Of a stretch of DNA of 64,000 nt, positions 16,925 through 26,281 are shown in pieces. The notes beneath the pieces were generated by a model. The model was given only the letters and a program-made list of their open reading frames with translations. It ran no database searches and was not told where the DNA came from. Numbering within the stretch: position 1 is the first letter of the stretch; every line of letters begins with the position of its first letter. Both the position numbers and the translations under genes were made by a program. The DNA lies in the NCBI RefSeq assembly GCF_937123735.1, contig NZ_CAKZKL010000025.1, positions 42,656-106,655 of the forward strand, read 5' to 3'. This stretch comes from an uncultured Lentibacter sp. (GTDB lineage: Bacteria > Pseudomonadota > Alphaproteobacteria > Rhodobacterales > Rhodobacteraceae).

Positions 16925-18064
16925 ATGACAATCCACTGGTGCGGCACAGGCCTTTCCGCCATCCCCGGCCTTCGCAAACTGATCGAAGAAGGCCACCCCC
17001 TCGTGGTCTGGAACCGCACGGTCTCCAAGGCCGATGAAGCCGTCGGCGACATCGCCAAGGACATCCGCGCTTTTGACATGGAGGCCATCACCACAGCCAC
17101 GCAAATAGGCGATATCGTCGTCTCCATGCTGCCGGGTGATTGGCATGTGCCGCTGGCCGAAATGTGCCTCGCACGGGGCGCGCATTTTGTCAGCTCGTCC
17201 TACATCGCCCCCGAAATGCGCGCGCTCGATGCCGCCTTCCACGAAGCAGGCCTCACCTCGGTCAATGAAGTCGGCCTCGATCCGGGGATTGACCACCTCA
17301 TGGCCCACGCCCTCGTCGCCGATTACCGCGCAAGTGCCGCCTATGATGGCAGTGCCGATATCTCCTTCCTCTCCTACTGCGGCGGCATCCCCAAAGAGCC
17401 AAACCCCTTCCGCTACAAATTCAGCTGGTCGCCGCTGGGTGTGCTCAAGGCCCTGCGCTCGCCGTCCAAATCCATCAAGAACCACACCGAGCTCAACGTC
17501 TCCCGCCCCTGGGACGCGATCAGCAGCTACGAAGCCCCGCTGGCCAGCCCCGAGACCTTCGAGGTCTACCCAAACCGCGACAGCCTGCCCTTCATGGCAG
17601 ACTACCGCTTCGAGCCAAGCTGGCGGGTGAAAGAATTCGTGCGCGGCACCCTGCGTCTCAATGGCTGGAAAGAGGCCTGGGCCGATGTCTTTGCAGAAAT
17701 CGAAACCCTCTCAGGCCCCGAAGGCGACGCCCGCCTGAAGGAAATGTCCGATGGCTTCTGGCGCGACAACGCCTATGCAGAAGGCGAGCCTGACCGCGTG
17801 GTGATGTGCGTGGGCCTTAAAGCCGAAAAAGACGGTAAGCCCCTCTTCAACAAAACCTATGTGATGGACGCCTGGGGCGATGCGCGCGGCACAGCCATGG
17901 CCCGCCTCGTCTCCATTCCGGTCTCTCTCGCCGTCAAAGCCGTCCTCGCAGGCCAGATCGGCGCCGGCGTTCACCCCGCCCCGCATGATCCAAAACTGGT
18001 GCAAGACTGGCTCGCCGAGGTCGACACCCTCGCCCAACACCTGCAAGTGGTCGATCACCTCTAA
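16925..18064 (+). CDS. Saccharopine dehydrogenase, glutamate-side (LYS9/SDH-like)
   Basis: This Rossmann-fold enzyme of about 379 residues has the N-terminal nucleotide motif GTGLSAIPGL and the family signature NEVGLDPGIDHLMA. It would oxidise saccharopine to glutamate and 2-aminoadipate semialdehyde. Two Met codons are possible: ATG 16919 overlaps the previous stop, but AGAGGT (16913-16918) is better spaced for ATG 16925, which I chose. Coupling to the LYS1-like gene supports a joint catabolic role; bacteria of this group normally make lysine by the diaminopimelate route, so breakdown is the likelier direction. Confidence 0.88.
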   Translation: MTIHWCGTGLSAIPGLRKLIEEGHPLVVWNRTVSKADEAVGDIAKDIRAFDMEAITTATQIGDIVVSMLPGDWHVPLAEMCLARGAHFVSSSYIAPEMRALDAAFHEAGLTSVNEVGLDPGIDHLMAHALVADYRASAAYDGSADISFLSYCGGIPKEPNPFRYKFSWSPLGVLKALRSPSKSIKNHTELNVSRPWDAISSYEAPLASPETFEVYPNRDSLPFMADYRFEPSWRVKEFVRGTLRLNGWKEAWADVFAEIETLSGPEGDARLKEMSDGFWRDNAYAEGEPDRVVMCVGLKAEKDGKPLFNKTYVMDAWGDARGTAMARLVSIPVSLAVKAVLAGQIGAGVHPAPHDPKLVQDWLAEVDTLAQHLQVVDHL

Positions 18065-18072
18065 AAAAGCGG

Positions 18073-18153
18073 CTTGCCCTTCTTCTGGTCAAAAATACCT
18101 TGGGGGTCCGGGGGCAAAGCCCCCGGCGGGTCGTATTGCGCTGCAATGCGACC
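18073..18153. repeat. Multi-hairpin intergenic element B (convergent genes)
   Basis: Read in the opposite orientation to element A, this holds CTTCTTCTGGTCAAAAATAC, then CCGGGGGC/GCCCCCGG (18108-18126, AAA loop), then GGTCGTATTGC/GCAATGCGACC (18129-18153, one mismatch). It ends just before the stop of the converging downstream gene. Layout and sequence match elements A and C, consistent with a bidirectional terminator. Confidence 0.75.
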
Positions 18154-18156
18154 TCT

Positions 18157-18483
18157 TCATCCCTTGCGGATCAAATCATCCTCTTCCTCTGATGCAGACA
18201 GGCCCAAAGCCTCCAGCCCGTTCTCCAGATGGTCCGAAAGATGCGGCGTTCCAAGCAGATAATCCGGTGTCGGCACAGTCGCCTCGGCAATCGCAGTTGC
18301 GCGCGCCTCCTCCAGCTCCTCCGGCTCAAAACTCCCCCGGCCGATCCACATCACCGCCACAAGGTCGGTAAGTTCCTCCTCGCGCAATGTCTCGAAAAAG
18401 CCGGCCAGTTCGGCCTGCGAGCGCCCCAGCTCGCGGGACATCAGAACAATCTGGGCAATCTTGTTGATGCTGATCTCTAGCAT
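18157..18483 (-). CDS. DUF3775 family protein
   Basis: This is a 108-residue acidic cytoplasmic protein. The segment ELTDLVAVMWIGRG and the C-terminal half TPDYLLGTPHLSDHLENGLEALG fit the DUF3775 pattern, whose function is not established. The start at 18483 is supported by a strong ribosome site (CAGGAGGAC) 6-7 bases upstream; the longer open frame further upstream is a shadow of rmuC. It lies between rmuC (same strand, 73 bp upstream) and a convergent-gene terminator element. Confidence 0.75.
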   Translation of the reverse strand: MLEISINKIAQIVLMSRELGRSQAELAGFFETLREEELTDLVAVMWIGRGSFEPEELEEARATAIAEATVPTPDYLLGTPHLSDHLENGLEALGLSASEEEDDLIRKG

Positions 18484-18556
18484 GATCCGTCCTCCTGTCA
18501 GCGCAGGATGACAGACTGGACGGATTCCCCCGCGCGGGCCTTGATCTAACGCAAGC

Positions 18557-19711
18557 TCACTCCGGCCCCTTGATCGGGACCACATTGGGCGGCTCGGGCG
18601 CAAGCTCTTCAAAGTCGAAGTTATCAAGCTTCGCCGCCCGCTTGCCGGCGCGTTCGGCGGCGGTGCTGATCCCTTCCACATCGCGGCGCGCCTGGTCAAA
18701 ATGCGTCTCCAGCTTGCCCGCGCGCTCCAGCACAATCTCCACATCACGGTGCAAATGCCGCAGCATCGTGCGAATGGCCCCCGCCTGCTCGCGCATCCGC
18801 GCATCTTTCAGAATGGCCCGCATGGTGTTGAGCGTGGCCATGCAGGTGGTTGGCGAAACAATCCAGACTTTCGCGGCAAAGCCCTCGCGCACCAGTTCAG
18901 GGAAGTTGGCGTGAAGCTCCGCATAAATCGCCTCGGAGGGCAGAAACATCAGCGCCCCATCCGCCGTTTCGCCATCCAGAATGTATTTCTCCGAAATATC
19001 CTTGATGTGCTTCTTGATCGACACGCGCAGCATCTTCGCTGCCTCGTTCACCTGCCAGTCGTTTTCCGCACGCCGCAGCGCTTCATAGGCTTCCAGCGGA
19101 AACTTCGCATCAATCGCGATCGGCCCCGGCGGATTGGGCAGATGTATCAGACAGTCCGCGCGCTTGCCGTTGCTCAGCGTCGCCTGCATTGTGTAGGCAT
19201 CACTGGGCAGCGCCTTGGTGACAATATCGGTGAGTTGGATCTCGCCAAAGGCGCCACGCGTCTGCTTGTTGCTCAAAATATCCTGCAAGCTCAGCACATC
19301 GCCCGAAAGCTTGGTGATATTGTCCTGCGCCTTGTCTATCGCAATGAGCCGCTGCTGCAATTCGCCAAGGCTCTTGGCGGTGCGCTGCGCGCTGCCGGTG
19401 AGGTTCTCGTTCATCTTGCCGCTCACATCCGCAAGGCGCTTTTCCATGAGCTGCAACATATTCGCCTGCGCCGCCGCCTGCGCCTCGCTCACATGGGTCA
19501 GCCCGCCGGCAAGCTGCTGCTGCCCGTCCGAAAGCTGCTGCACCCGCACCCCGAGGCTGCCCAGCTGGTGCACCAGAGGCTCGGTCATCTTGGCCGAGCG
19601 CGCCGCCGCGCGCATCCCCAGAAAGAGCATGAGAAACAGCAAAACAAGCAGGACAAGCCCGCCCAGAAGCAGCGTGCCTTCGGCAATTTGATATCCGGCA
19701 ATCTCAATCAT
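18557..19711 (-). CDS. rmuC: DNA recombination protein RmuC
   Basis: This 384-residue protein has an N-terminal transmembrane helix (about residues 12-33), a long coiled-coil (about 35-125) and the RmuC nuclease-like core with [23 protein letters not shown] and [15 protein letters not shown]. RmuC proteins are thought to be restriction-like nucleases that limit DNA inversion at short repeats. It is encoded with mutL by a 4-bp overlap, which puts two genome-stability proteins in one operon. Confidence 0.92.
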   Translation of the reverse strand: MIEIAGYQIAEGTLLLGGLVLLVLLFLMLFLGMRAAARSAKMTEPLVHQLGSLGVRVQQLSDGQQQLAGGLTHVSEAQAAAQANMLQLMEKRLADVSGKMNENLTGSAQRTAKSLGELQQRLIAIDKAQDNITKLSGDVLSLQDILSNKQTRGAFGEIQLTDIVTKALPSDAYTMQATLSNGKRADCLIHLPNPPGPIAIDAKFPLEAYEALRRAENDWQVNEAAKMLRVSIKKHIKDISEKYILDGETADGALMFLPSEAIYAELHANFPELVREGFAAKVWIVSPTTCMATLNTMRAILKDARMREQAGAIRTMLRHLHRDVEIVLERAGKLETHFDQARRDVEGISTAAERAGKRAAKLDNFDFEELAPEPPNVVPIKGPE

Positions 19712-21534
19712 GTGCGCCCGAAAAGCCTCTCGATATCGCTCAGTTTCAGTTCAATATAGGTCGGGCGCCCGTGGTTGCACTGCCCTGAATGCGGCGTCGC
19801 CTCCATTTCGCGCAGAAGTGCGTTCATCTCCTCGGCGCGCATCCGGCGGCCAGAGCGGATAGAACCGTGACAGGCCACACGGCTCAAGACCGCCTCCAGC
19901 TTGTCTTTCACCGTGCTGCTCGTGCCACCATCTGTGAGCTCGTCGACAATATCGCGCAGCATCGCCTCGGCGTTGACCTCTCCCAGAATGGCAGGGGTTT
20001 CGCGCACCGCGACAGAACCCGCGCCAAAAGGCTCAAGGCTCAGCCCCAACTGGCCCAGCTCCTCGGCGGCCTCCAGCAGCAGCGCGCAATCGCCCTCGCT
20101 CATGCTGACAATCTCGGGAATGAGCAGCGCCTGTGCGCGCACACCGTTTTCCGCCATCTGCCGTTTCAGCCGCTCATAAACAAGCCGCTCGTGTGCGGCG
20201 TGCTGGTCGACCAAAATCATCCCCGTCTCGGTCTGCGCCACGATGTAATTCTCATGCAGCTGCGCGCGCGCCGCGCCCAAGGGCAGCGCCTCCAGCGGGC
20301 GCTCATCAACCACCTCGACAGGTTCGACCCGCGCCGAGTAGCCTCCTGCCATCTCCGCAAAGCCTTGGCTCGGCGCGGCATAGCTTGGGCCGAGAGACGG
20401 GCGATCCATCTGATACACCCGTGGCGCGATGCCTTCCGGCCGCATCGCGCCCAGCGCTGCGTCGGCCACAGTCGAGCTGGCCCGATGCCCCGCCTCGGCC
20501 AGCGCATGTTTCAAGGCACTCACAATCAGCCCGCGCACGAGGCCAGGGTCGCGAAAGCGGACCTCTGATTTGGCGGGGTGCACGTTCACGTCCACAAGGT
20601 TGGGCGCGCAAGACACAAACAGCGCCACAGCGGGGTGACGGTCACGGCTCAGAAAATCAGAGTATGCCCCCCGCAACGCGCCGATCAGAAGCTTGTCGCG
20701 CACGGGCCGCTCGTTCACAAAGAAAAACTGCGCCACAGCACTGCCGCGCGAATAGGTCGGCAAGGCGGCATAGCCTGTAAGGCTCACGCCCTCACGCTCC
20801 GCATCAATCGCCAGCGCATTGGCGGCAAATTCGCGCCCCATCACCTGCGCCAGCCGCCCGTGCAGCGCCTTGAACATATCGCCGCTCTCGCCGTCCACGC
20901 GGAACTTTACCTGCGCCTCCCCGCCGCCCGACACATCGGCCAGCACAAAGCCCACATAAGGCTCCGCCATCGCCAGCCGCTTCACCACATCGGCAATCGC
21001 CTGCATCTCGGCGCGGTCGGAGCGCATGAACTTGAGCCGCGCAGGCGTGGCATAGAAAATATCGCGCAACTCCACGCGCGTGCCCGCGGCCAAAGCCGCA
21101 GGCTTCACAGCGCTCATCACCCCGCCAGACACCTCGATGCTTGCGCCCTCCTGCCCCGCCGCGCGGCTCGCAATACTCAGCCGCCCGACAGCGCCCAAAG
21201 AGGGCAGCGCCTCGCCCCGAAAGCCGAAGGTATGAATATTGAGCAGGTCGGAGCCGTCGATCTTGGAGGTCGCATGGCGCGACAGCGCAAGCGGCAGATC
21301 GGCGGCAGACATCCCGCAGCCGTCATCCACCACGCGGATAAGTGTCTTGCCGCCGTCGGCCACCTCTATACGAATGCGCGTGGCCCCCGCATCAATCGCG
21401 TTTTCCACCAGCTCCTTCACCGCCGAGGCAGGCCGCTCCACAACCTCTCCCGCCGCAATCCGGTTGATCGCGGCATCATCCAGCTGTCGGATCACAGGCT
21501 GGCTTTGGCTTATCTTGGGGTGCGCTTCAGACAT
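19708..21534 (-). CDS. mutL: DNA mismatch repair protein MutL
   Basis: This 608-residue protein has the GHKL ATPase motifs ([25 protein letters not shown]) in the first 110 residues, the MutL transducer domain to about residue 330, and a C-terminal dimerisation/endonuclease domain with [21 protein letters not shown] and QCNHGRP. The metal-binding DQHA-X2-E motif is intact, so this is an endonuclease-active MutL as in bacteria without MutH. I chose ATG 21534 (MSEAHPK) over a TTG/ATG 57 bp upstream because the conserved domain begins about 14 residues later. Confidence 0.95.
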   Translation of the reverse strand: MSEAHPKISQSQPVIRQLDDAAINRIAAGEVVERPASAVKELVENAIDAGATRIRIEVADGGKTLIRVVDDGCGMSAADLPLALSRHATSKIDGSDLLNIHTFGFRGEALPSLGAVGRLSIASRAAGQEGASIEVSGGVMSAVKPAALAAGTRVELRDIFYATPARLKFMRSDRAEMQAIADVVKRLAMAEPYVGFVLADVSGGGEAQVKFRVDGESGDMFKALHGRLAQVMGREFAANALAIDAEREGVSLTGYAALPTYSRGSAVAQFFFVNERPVRDKLLIGALRGAYSDFLSRDRHPAVALFVSCAPNLVDVNVHPAKSEVRFRDPGLVRGLIVSALKHALAEAGHRASSTVADAALGAMRPEGIAPRVYQMDRPSLGPSYAAPSQGFAEMAGGYSARVEPVEVVDERPLEALPLGAARAQLHENYIVAQTETGMILVDQHAAHERLVYERLKRQMAENGVRAQALLIPEIVSMSEGDCALLLEAAEELGQLGLSLEPFGAGSVAVRETPAILGEVNAEAMLRDIVDELTDGGTSSTVKDKLEAVLSRVACHGSIRSGRRMRAEEMNALLREMEATPHSGQCNHGRPTYIELKLSDIERLFGRT

Positions 21535-21587
21535 GCCGCAAGACTTAGCATATCCCCGCGCGATTCTGCCATGCCAGAAACCGCGCA

Positions 21588-21625
21588 ACAAAAAGGGCCA
21601 GCCAGAACAAATCCGGCTGGCCCCA
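21588..21625 (-). terminator. Intrinsic terminator after amtB
   Basis: On the minus strand a perfect 9-bp stem (GGGCCAGCC/GGCTGGCCC, at 21595-21603 and 21615-21623) is followed at once by TTTTTG. It lies 17 bp past the amtB stop and ends the glnK-amtB transcript before mutL. Confidence 0.85.
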
Positions 21626-21641
21626 ACTGGCTTATAAGAGC

Positions 21642-22958
21642 TTAGCCCTTGGAAAACTCGGGGTAAGCTTCCATGCCCAACTCGGCCATATCAAGCCCGT
21701 TGATCTCGGCTTCTTCGCTCACACGGATGCCGATGGTCGCCTTCAGGATGAACCACACAACCAGCGAGACAACGAAGGTGAACACACCGTAGACAACGAT
21801 ACCTGTCAGCTGTGTCACAAGGCTTGTGTCGGCGTTGTAGAAGACAACTGCAATTGTGCCCCAGATACCGGCCAGGAGGTGCACAGGGATCGCACCGACA
21901 ACATCGTCAATCTTGAACTTGTCGAGCATCGGAACCGCGAAGACCACGATCACACCGCCGATAGCACCGATCCAGAGCGAGCCAAAGAGCGAAGGCGCAA
22001 GCGGCTCGGCTGTGATGGAAACGAGACCGGCAAGCGCGCCGTTCAGCACCATTGTGAGGTCAACTTTCTTATACATCAGCTGTGTCAGGATCAGCGCAGC
22101 CACCGCACCGGCAGATGCCGCCATATTGGTGTTTGCAAAGATACGGCCCACGTCTGTGATGTCGCCAACTGTGCCCGCAGCAAGCTGTGAGCCGCCGTTG
22201 AAGCCAAACCAGCCGAGCCACAGGATGAACGTCCCCAATGTGGCCAGCGCAAGGTTGGAGCCGGGCATCGGAACGGTGCGGCCGTCCTTGTATTTGCCAA
22301 TCCGCGGGCCAAGCACGATCGCGCCTGCCAGTGCGGCCCAGCCGCCAACAGAGTGCACAACAGTCGAGCCGGCAAAGTCAGAGAAACCCATCTCCGAAAG
22401 GAAGCCGCCGCCCCACTGCCAAGAGCCTGAAATCGGATACATGAAACCCGTCAGCACGACAACAAAGGCAAGGAAGGGCCAAAGCTTGATCCGCTCGGCC
22501 AGCGCGCCCGAAACAATGGATGCCGTGGCAGCCACAAACATCAGCTGAAAGAAGAAGTCCGATGCAACGGAGGCATAATCCAGTGCCGCATCCGCCGCTG
22601 AAAGGCCCACAGGCTCCAGAACCGTCGGATTGAAGAAGCCGCCGACAAAGCCGTTAAATTCGCCCGGATACATGAGGTTAAAGCCCACAAGCCAATACAT
22701 GATGCCCGCAATCGAGAAGAGCGCCATGTTCTTGGTCAGCTGCATGGCCACATTCTTGCCGCGCACGAGGCCAGCCTCCAACATGGCAAAGCCTGCCGCC
22801 ATCCAGAATACAAGAAAGCCGCCCACAAGGAACAGCAGGGTGGTCATGATATAGGGGCCGATCTCGTCAAAGCCCGGCGCCGCGGCGTCTTGCGCCATGG
22901 CTGCGGCTGGCAGAAGGGCAAACGCGCTCCCCAGCAGATATGTCAGTTTCTTTGTCAT
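21642..22958 (-). CDS. amtB: Ammonium transporter AmtB
   Basis: This 438-residue inner-membrane channel has a cleavable signal peptide (to about VMAQDAAA, residue 23) and eleven transmembrane helices. The twin pore histidines appear in VVHSVGGW and [11 protein letters not shown], and NNAMA-type Amt motifs such as [13 protein letters not shown] are present. It imports ammonium and is gated by the GlnK protein encoded 21 bp upstream in the same operon. The C-terminal cytoplasmic tail ([22 protein letters not shown]) is the GlnK-docking segment. Confidence 0.96.
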   Translation of the reverse strand: MTKKLTYLLGSAFALLPAAAMAQDAAAPGFDEIGPYIMTTLLFLVGGFLVFWMAAGFAMLEAGLVRGKNVAMQLTKNMALFSIAGIMYWLVGFNLMYPGEFNGFVGGFFNPTVLEPVGLSAADAALDYASVASDFFFQLMFVAATASIVSGALAERIKLWPFLAFVVVLTGFMYPISGSWQWGGGFLSEMGFSDFAGSTVVHSVGGWAALAGAIVLGPRIGKYKDGRTVPMPGSNLALATLGTFILWLGWFGFNGGSQLAAGTVGDITDVGRIFANTNMAASAGAVAALILTQLMYKKVDLTMVLNGALAGLVSITAEPLAPSLFGSLWIGAIGGVIVVFAVPMLDKFKIDDVVGAIPVHLLAGIWGTIAVVFYNADTSLVTQLTGIVVYGVFTFVVSLVVWFILKATIGIRVSEEAEINGLDMAELGMEAYPEFSKG

Positions 22959-22979
22959 GGTTTCGTCCTTTCCCTGCGC

Positions 22980-23318
22980 TCAGAGCGCATCCTGTCCCGT
23001 TTCGCCTGTGCGCACACGCACGGCCTGCGCCAGATCGAGCACAAAAATCTTCCCATCCCCGATCTTGCCTGTGCGGGCCGTCTTGGTAATGGTTTCAATG
23101 ATGCTGTCGGCCATATCCGAAGGCACAGCGATCTCCAGTTTGATCTTGGGCACGAAATTGACGGCATATTCGGCACCACGGTAGATCTCGGTGTGGCCAG
23201 ACTGTGCGCCAAACCCCTTGATCTCGCTGACCATCATCCCGCGCACGCCAATCGCCGTCAGCGCTTCGCGCACGTCTTCAAGCTTGTAAGGCTTGATCGT
23301 TGCTATAATGAGTTTCAC
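22980..23318 (-). CDS. glnK: Nitrogen regulatory P-II protein GlnK
   Basis: This 112-residue trimeric signal protein carries the uridylylated Tyr51 in the T-loop (YRGAEYAVNF) and the C-terminal signature TGKIGDGKIFVLDL. It binds ATP/ADP and 2-oxoglutarate and plugs AmtB when nitrogen is plentiful. Translation starts at GTG 23318, about 7 nt after GGGGA. I looked for a sigma-54 promoter in the 256 bp upstream and found no good match. Confidence 0.96.
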   Translation of the reverse strand: MKLIIATIKPYKLEDVREALTAIGVRGMMVSEIKGFGAQSGHTEIYRGAEYAVNFVPKIKLEIAVPSDMADSIIETITKTARTGKIGDGKIFVLDLAQAVRVRTGETGQDAL

Positions 23319-23574
23319 CTCTTAGTCCCCTTCTCCAAGCCGCTCAAAGGGCGGCACTTTGCACCTGCAGCATTCGCGCAGAACGCTCAGGAAAGAAGCC
23401 AACGGCTGCTCAAAGTGGCGTAAAATGCGCCATAGTTTGAAAATTTCCGCAGTTTTCGCCCAGCCTGCCTAAAAAATGTGCGCTGCCATGAGCGGGAAGC
23501 CGCGTCTTTCCCCTCTACATTTTTCTTCAACCCCGCTATGGTGGGCGCAATTAAAGGCTCCGAGCAGGGCAGAT

Positions 23575-25752
23575 ATGACCACCTCCAAACGCAATTCACC
23601 GCCGCTCGTTGCCGAACGGCGCTATCCCAAATCCACTGCGGCCGCCAAAAAAGCCGCCACAAGCCAAAAGAAGAAGCCGGCAAAGCGCAAACCGGCCAAG
23701 CCCGCGCGCGGGCTGATCGGGCGGCTGGTCTTTGGATTGCTCGGATGGGTCTGGCGGCTGATCTGGGGGTTTGGCTGGCGCATGGCGCTTGTGCTCGGGC
23801 TTTTTCTGGGGCTGGCCGTGGGCTATGTCTCGCTGACATTGCCCGAGCTTGAAGAGCTGTTTGACGGGCGCGCGCGCGGATCAGTCACCCTGATGGACGC
23901 CACAGGCTCAGTTTTCGCTTGGCGCGGCGATCAATTCGGCGGAGCCGTGACCGCCAACTCCGTCTCGCCGCATCTCAAACATGCCATCATCGCCACCGAG
24001 GACAAGCGCTTCTATTCACACTTCGGCCTCAGCCCCCGCGGGATAGCCTCTGCGGTGCGCATCAACCTGCGCGAAGGCCGTGGGCCGCTCTCCGGCCACG
24101 GCGGCTCGACCCTCACGCAGCAAACAGCCAAGCTCATCTGCCTTGGCGTGCCCTATGACCCCAGCGTCTGGAAAACAGAAACCGCCTATGAAGCCGATTG
24201 TCGCGAAGGCAGCCTCGCGCGCAAGGCCAAGGAAGCCGTCTATGCCATGGCGATGGAGCTGAAATATACCAAGGACGAGATCCTCACAGTCTATATCAAC
24301 CGCGCGTTCCTTGGCGCAGGCGCGCGCGGCTTTGAAGCTGCCGCCCAGCGCTATTTTGGAAAATCGGCAGCTCAGGTTGCGCCCAATGAGGCCGCCATGC
24401 TCGCCGGTCTGCTGGTTGCGCCCACGCGCTTTGCGCCCACGAATGATCTTGCGCGCAGCCAGGCGCGCGCAGCCACCGTCGTGCGCTTGATGCAAGAGCA
24501 GGGCTATCTTTCGCCCGCCGAGGCGCACGAGGCCCAAACCAACCCTGCCACGCTCTCGCAGGCGGCCCAGGCCAAGGCGGGTGGCTATTTCGCCGATTGG
24601 GTGCTTTCTACAGGCCCCGAGTTTTTTACCCGCAACACCACCGAGGATGTGATCATCCGCACAACCCTTGACCAGAGGGTCCAGCGCGCGGCCGAGGCCG
24701 CCATGCAGGAGATTTTTGACACCAAGGTGCGCGAAGGCTCCACCGCCCAGGCGGCGATTGTCATCATGTCCGCAGACGGCGCGGTGCGGGCAATGGTCGG
24801 GGGGCGCCAGACCCGTGTGTCCGGCGCCTTCAACCGCGCCACGATGGCCAAGCGCCAGCCTGGCTCGTCGTTCAAGCCCTTTGTCTACGCCGCAGCCCTT
24901 GATTTGGGCCGCTCTCCCAGAGACCTGATTGATGATGCACCATATTGCATCAACGTCCCCGGCTCAGGCGCCTATTGCCCGCAAAATTACGACAAGACTT
25001 TCCATGGGCCTGTCACGCTGACAGACGCACTCAAATATTCCTACAACATCCCCGCCGTGAAACTTGCCCAAGAGGTCGGGCTTGAAACCGTGCGCACTGT
25101 TGCCTCAAGCTTCGGGATCGGGTCCAACCTCGCTCAAGGCCCCGCGCTCGCGCTTGGCGCGTCAGATGCCACCCTGATCGAGATGACCGCGGCCTATGCC
25201 GGCATCCTCAATGGCGGCAGCGCCGTCACCCCTTACGGGCTGGTGGAGCTCAAGCTGCTGGGCACTGCCGAACCGCTGATGAGCGCCACCGGCGGGATCG
25301 GCGAGCGGGTGATCCAGGAAGAGACCGCCCAGGAACTCACCTGGATGATGCACAAAGTCGTCACCGAAGGCACAGGCCGGCGCGCCGCACTGCCCGACCG
25401 CGAGGTTGCAGGCAAGACCGGCACCTCCCAATCCGCGAAAGATGCGCTCTTCATTGGCTTCAGCGCCGATTATGTTGCCGGCGTCTGGATGGGCTATGAC
25501 GACAACACCCCGCTCACTGGTGTCACAGGCTCAGGGCTGCCTGCCGAGATCTGGCAGGCCGCCATGTCCCGCGTCCATGAGGGGCTGCCCGCACGGGCCT
25601 TGCCCATGCGCACCCCGGATCCGGCGGAAGGCCGCACGCTGGAGGGCGCGCACCAGGATAACGGGCGCACACAAACGGCGGTGGAACGGCTGCTTGAGGG
25701 GCTCTTTGGGCGCAGCAACGCACCGCGCCCCACACCCCGGGAAAACCCCTGA
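23575..25752 (+). CDS. Class A penicillin-binding protein (PBP1A-like transglycosylase/transpeptidase)
   Basis: This 725-residue inner-membrane enzyme builds and crosslinks peptidoglycan. It has a Lys/Ala/Pro-rich cytoplasmic tail (1-45), a membrane anchor (about 66-87), a glycosyltransferase domain (EDKRFYSHFG, GGSTLTQQ, EILTVYINRAFLG) and a transpeptidase domain with SSFK, SYN and KTGTSQ. The start at 23575 was preferred over an upstream in-frame Met because the basic tail begins there. A 17-residue low-complexity tail ends the protein. It is divergent from glnK. Confidence 0.93.
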   Translation: MTTSKRNSPPLVAERRYPKSTAAAKKAATSQKKKPAKRKPAKPARGLIGRLVFGLLGWVWRLIWGFGWRMALVLGLFLGLAVGYVSLTLPELEELFDGRARGSVTLMDATGSVFAWRGDQFGGAVTANSVSPHLKHAIIATEDKRFYSHFGLSPRGIASAVRINLREGRGPLSGHGGSTLTQQTAKLICLGVPYDPSVWKTETAYEADCREGSLARKAKEAVYAMAMELKYTKDEILTVYINRAFLGAGARGFEAAAQRYFGKSAAQVAPNEAAMLAGLLVAPTRFAPTNDLARSQARAATVVRLMQEQGYLSPAEAHEAQTNPATLSQAAQAKAGGYFADWVLSTGPEFFTRNTTEDVIIRTTLDQRVQRAAEAAMQEIFDTKVREGSTAQAAIVIMSADGAVRAMVGGRQTRVSGAFNRATMAKRQPGSSFKPFVYAAALDLGRSPRDLIDDAPYCINVPGSGAYCPQNYDKTFHGPVTLTDALKYSYNIPAVKLAQEVGLETVRTVASSFGIGSNLAQGPALALGASDATLIEMTAAYAGILNGGSAVTPYGLVELKLLGTAEPLMSATGGIGERVIQEETAQELTWMMHKVVTEGTGRRAALPDREVAGKTGTSQSAKDALFIGFSADYVAGVWMGYDDNTPLTGVTGSGLPAEIWQAAMSRVHEGLPARALPMRTPDPAEGRTLEGAHQDNGRTQTAVERLLEGLFGRSNAPRPTPRENP

Positions 25753-25775
25753 CCAAATGGCCCGCAGGCCAGCCT

Positions 25776-26171
25776 TCAAAACGGCGAATCGCAGCTCATA
25801 TCAATGTAGACCTCTCCACCAGAAATCAGCGGCCTCCCGTCCATCTCGCACTCCAAGGGCCCGCGCACAGGCAAGGGCGCAGGGGTGCTGCCACAGCTGA
25901 GATCGGCCACGATCATGGCCGGATCGCCCCGGATTCGCGCCACCTTGCAGCCCGACGCCTTTTCAATAGCGGCCCGCGCGCGCGGCTCTACAGCCGCACG
26001 GCGCGGCGCCCATTCGCTGTTCAGCCGCAGGGCCTCGGCCCGCTGCTCCTTCACACGAATGTCAAAAATGCTGTCTCCAATACTGACCCGCTGGGGAACC
26101 ACCCCGCGAAACGCCTGGCTGGGCGTGTCACAGGCCAACAAGAAAACCAGTATGAACAAGACATAATACAT
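25776..26171 (-). CDS. Small putative lipoprotein
   Basis: This 131-residue protein has an N-terminal signal (MYYVLFILVFLLAC) whose LLAC lipobox predicts lipidation at Cys14. The rest is hydrophilic with three further cysteines (one in SGCKV, one in DLSCGS, one in MSCDSPF), so disulfides in the periplasm are likely. I recognise no family. It converges on the PBP gene, with stops 23 bp apart. Confidence 0.65.
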   Translation of the reverse strand: MYYVLFILVFLLACDTPSQAFRGVVPQRVSIGDSIFDIRVKEQRAEALRLNSEWAPRRAAVEPRARAAIEKASGCKVARIRGDPAMIVADLSCGSTPAPLPVRGPLECEMDGRPLISGGEVYIDMSCDSPF

Positions 26172-26225
26172 GCCGCGAGCCTACCCACGGCTTGGTTAAA
26201 ATGTGGTAAACAAGCTTTTCCTTGA

Positions 26226-26266
26226 ATTCCAATAATGGAATGTATTATATATTCCAAAACCGGAAT
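26226..26266. promoter_or_regulatory. Two ATTC-N8-GAAT palindromes (SqrR/BigR-like operators)
   Basis: ATTCC-N6-GGAAT occurs at 26226-26241 (fully palindromic, ATTCCA-ATAA-TGGAAT) and at 26251-26266, 25 bp apart. They flank the AT-rich GTATTATAT stretch that could be a -10 element. The gene start is 16 bp beyond the second copy. ATTC-N8-GAAT is the operator form reported for the persulfide-responsive repressor SqrR/BigR. That this gene is under such control is inference. Confidence 0.6.
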
Positions 26267-26281
26267 ACAAGGAATCACCCA

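Noticed and set aside
23319..23574. Sigma-54 promoter for glnK
   Set aside because: The region has GC-rich stretches but no TGGCAC-N5-TTGC arrangement in the proper orientation.
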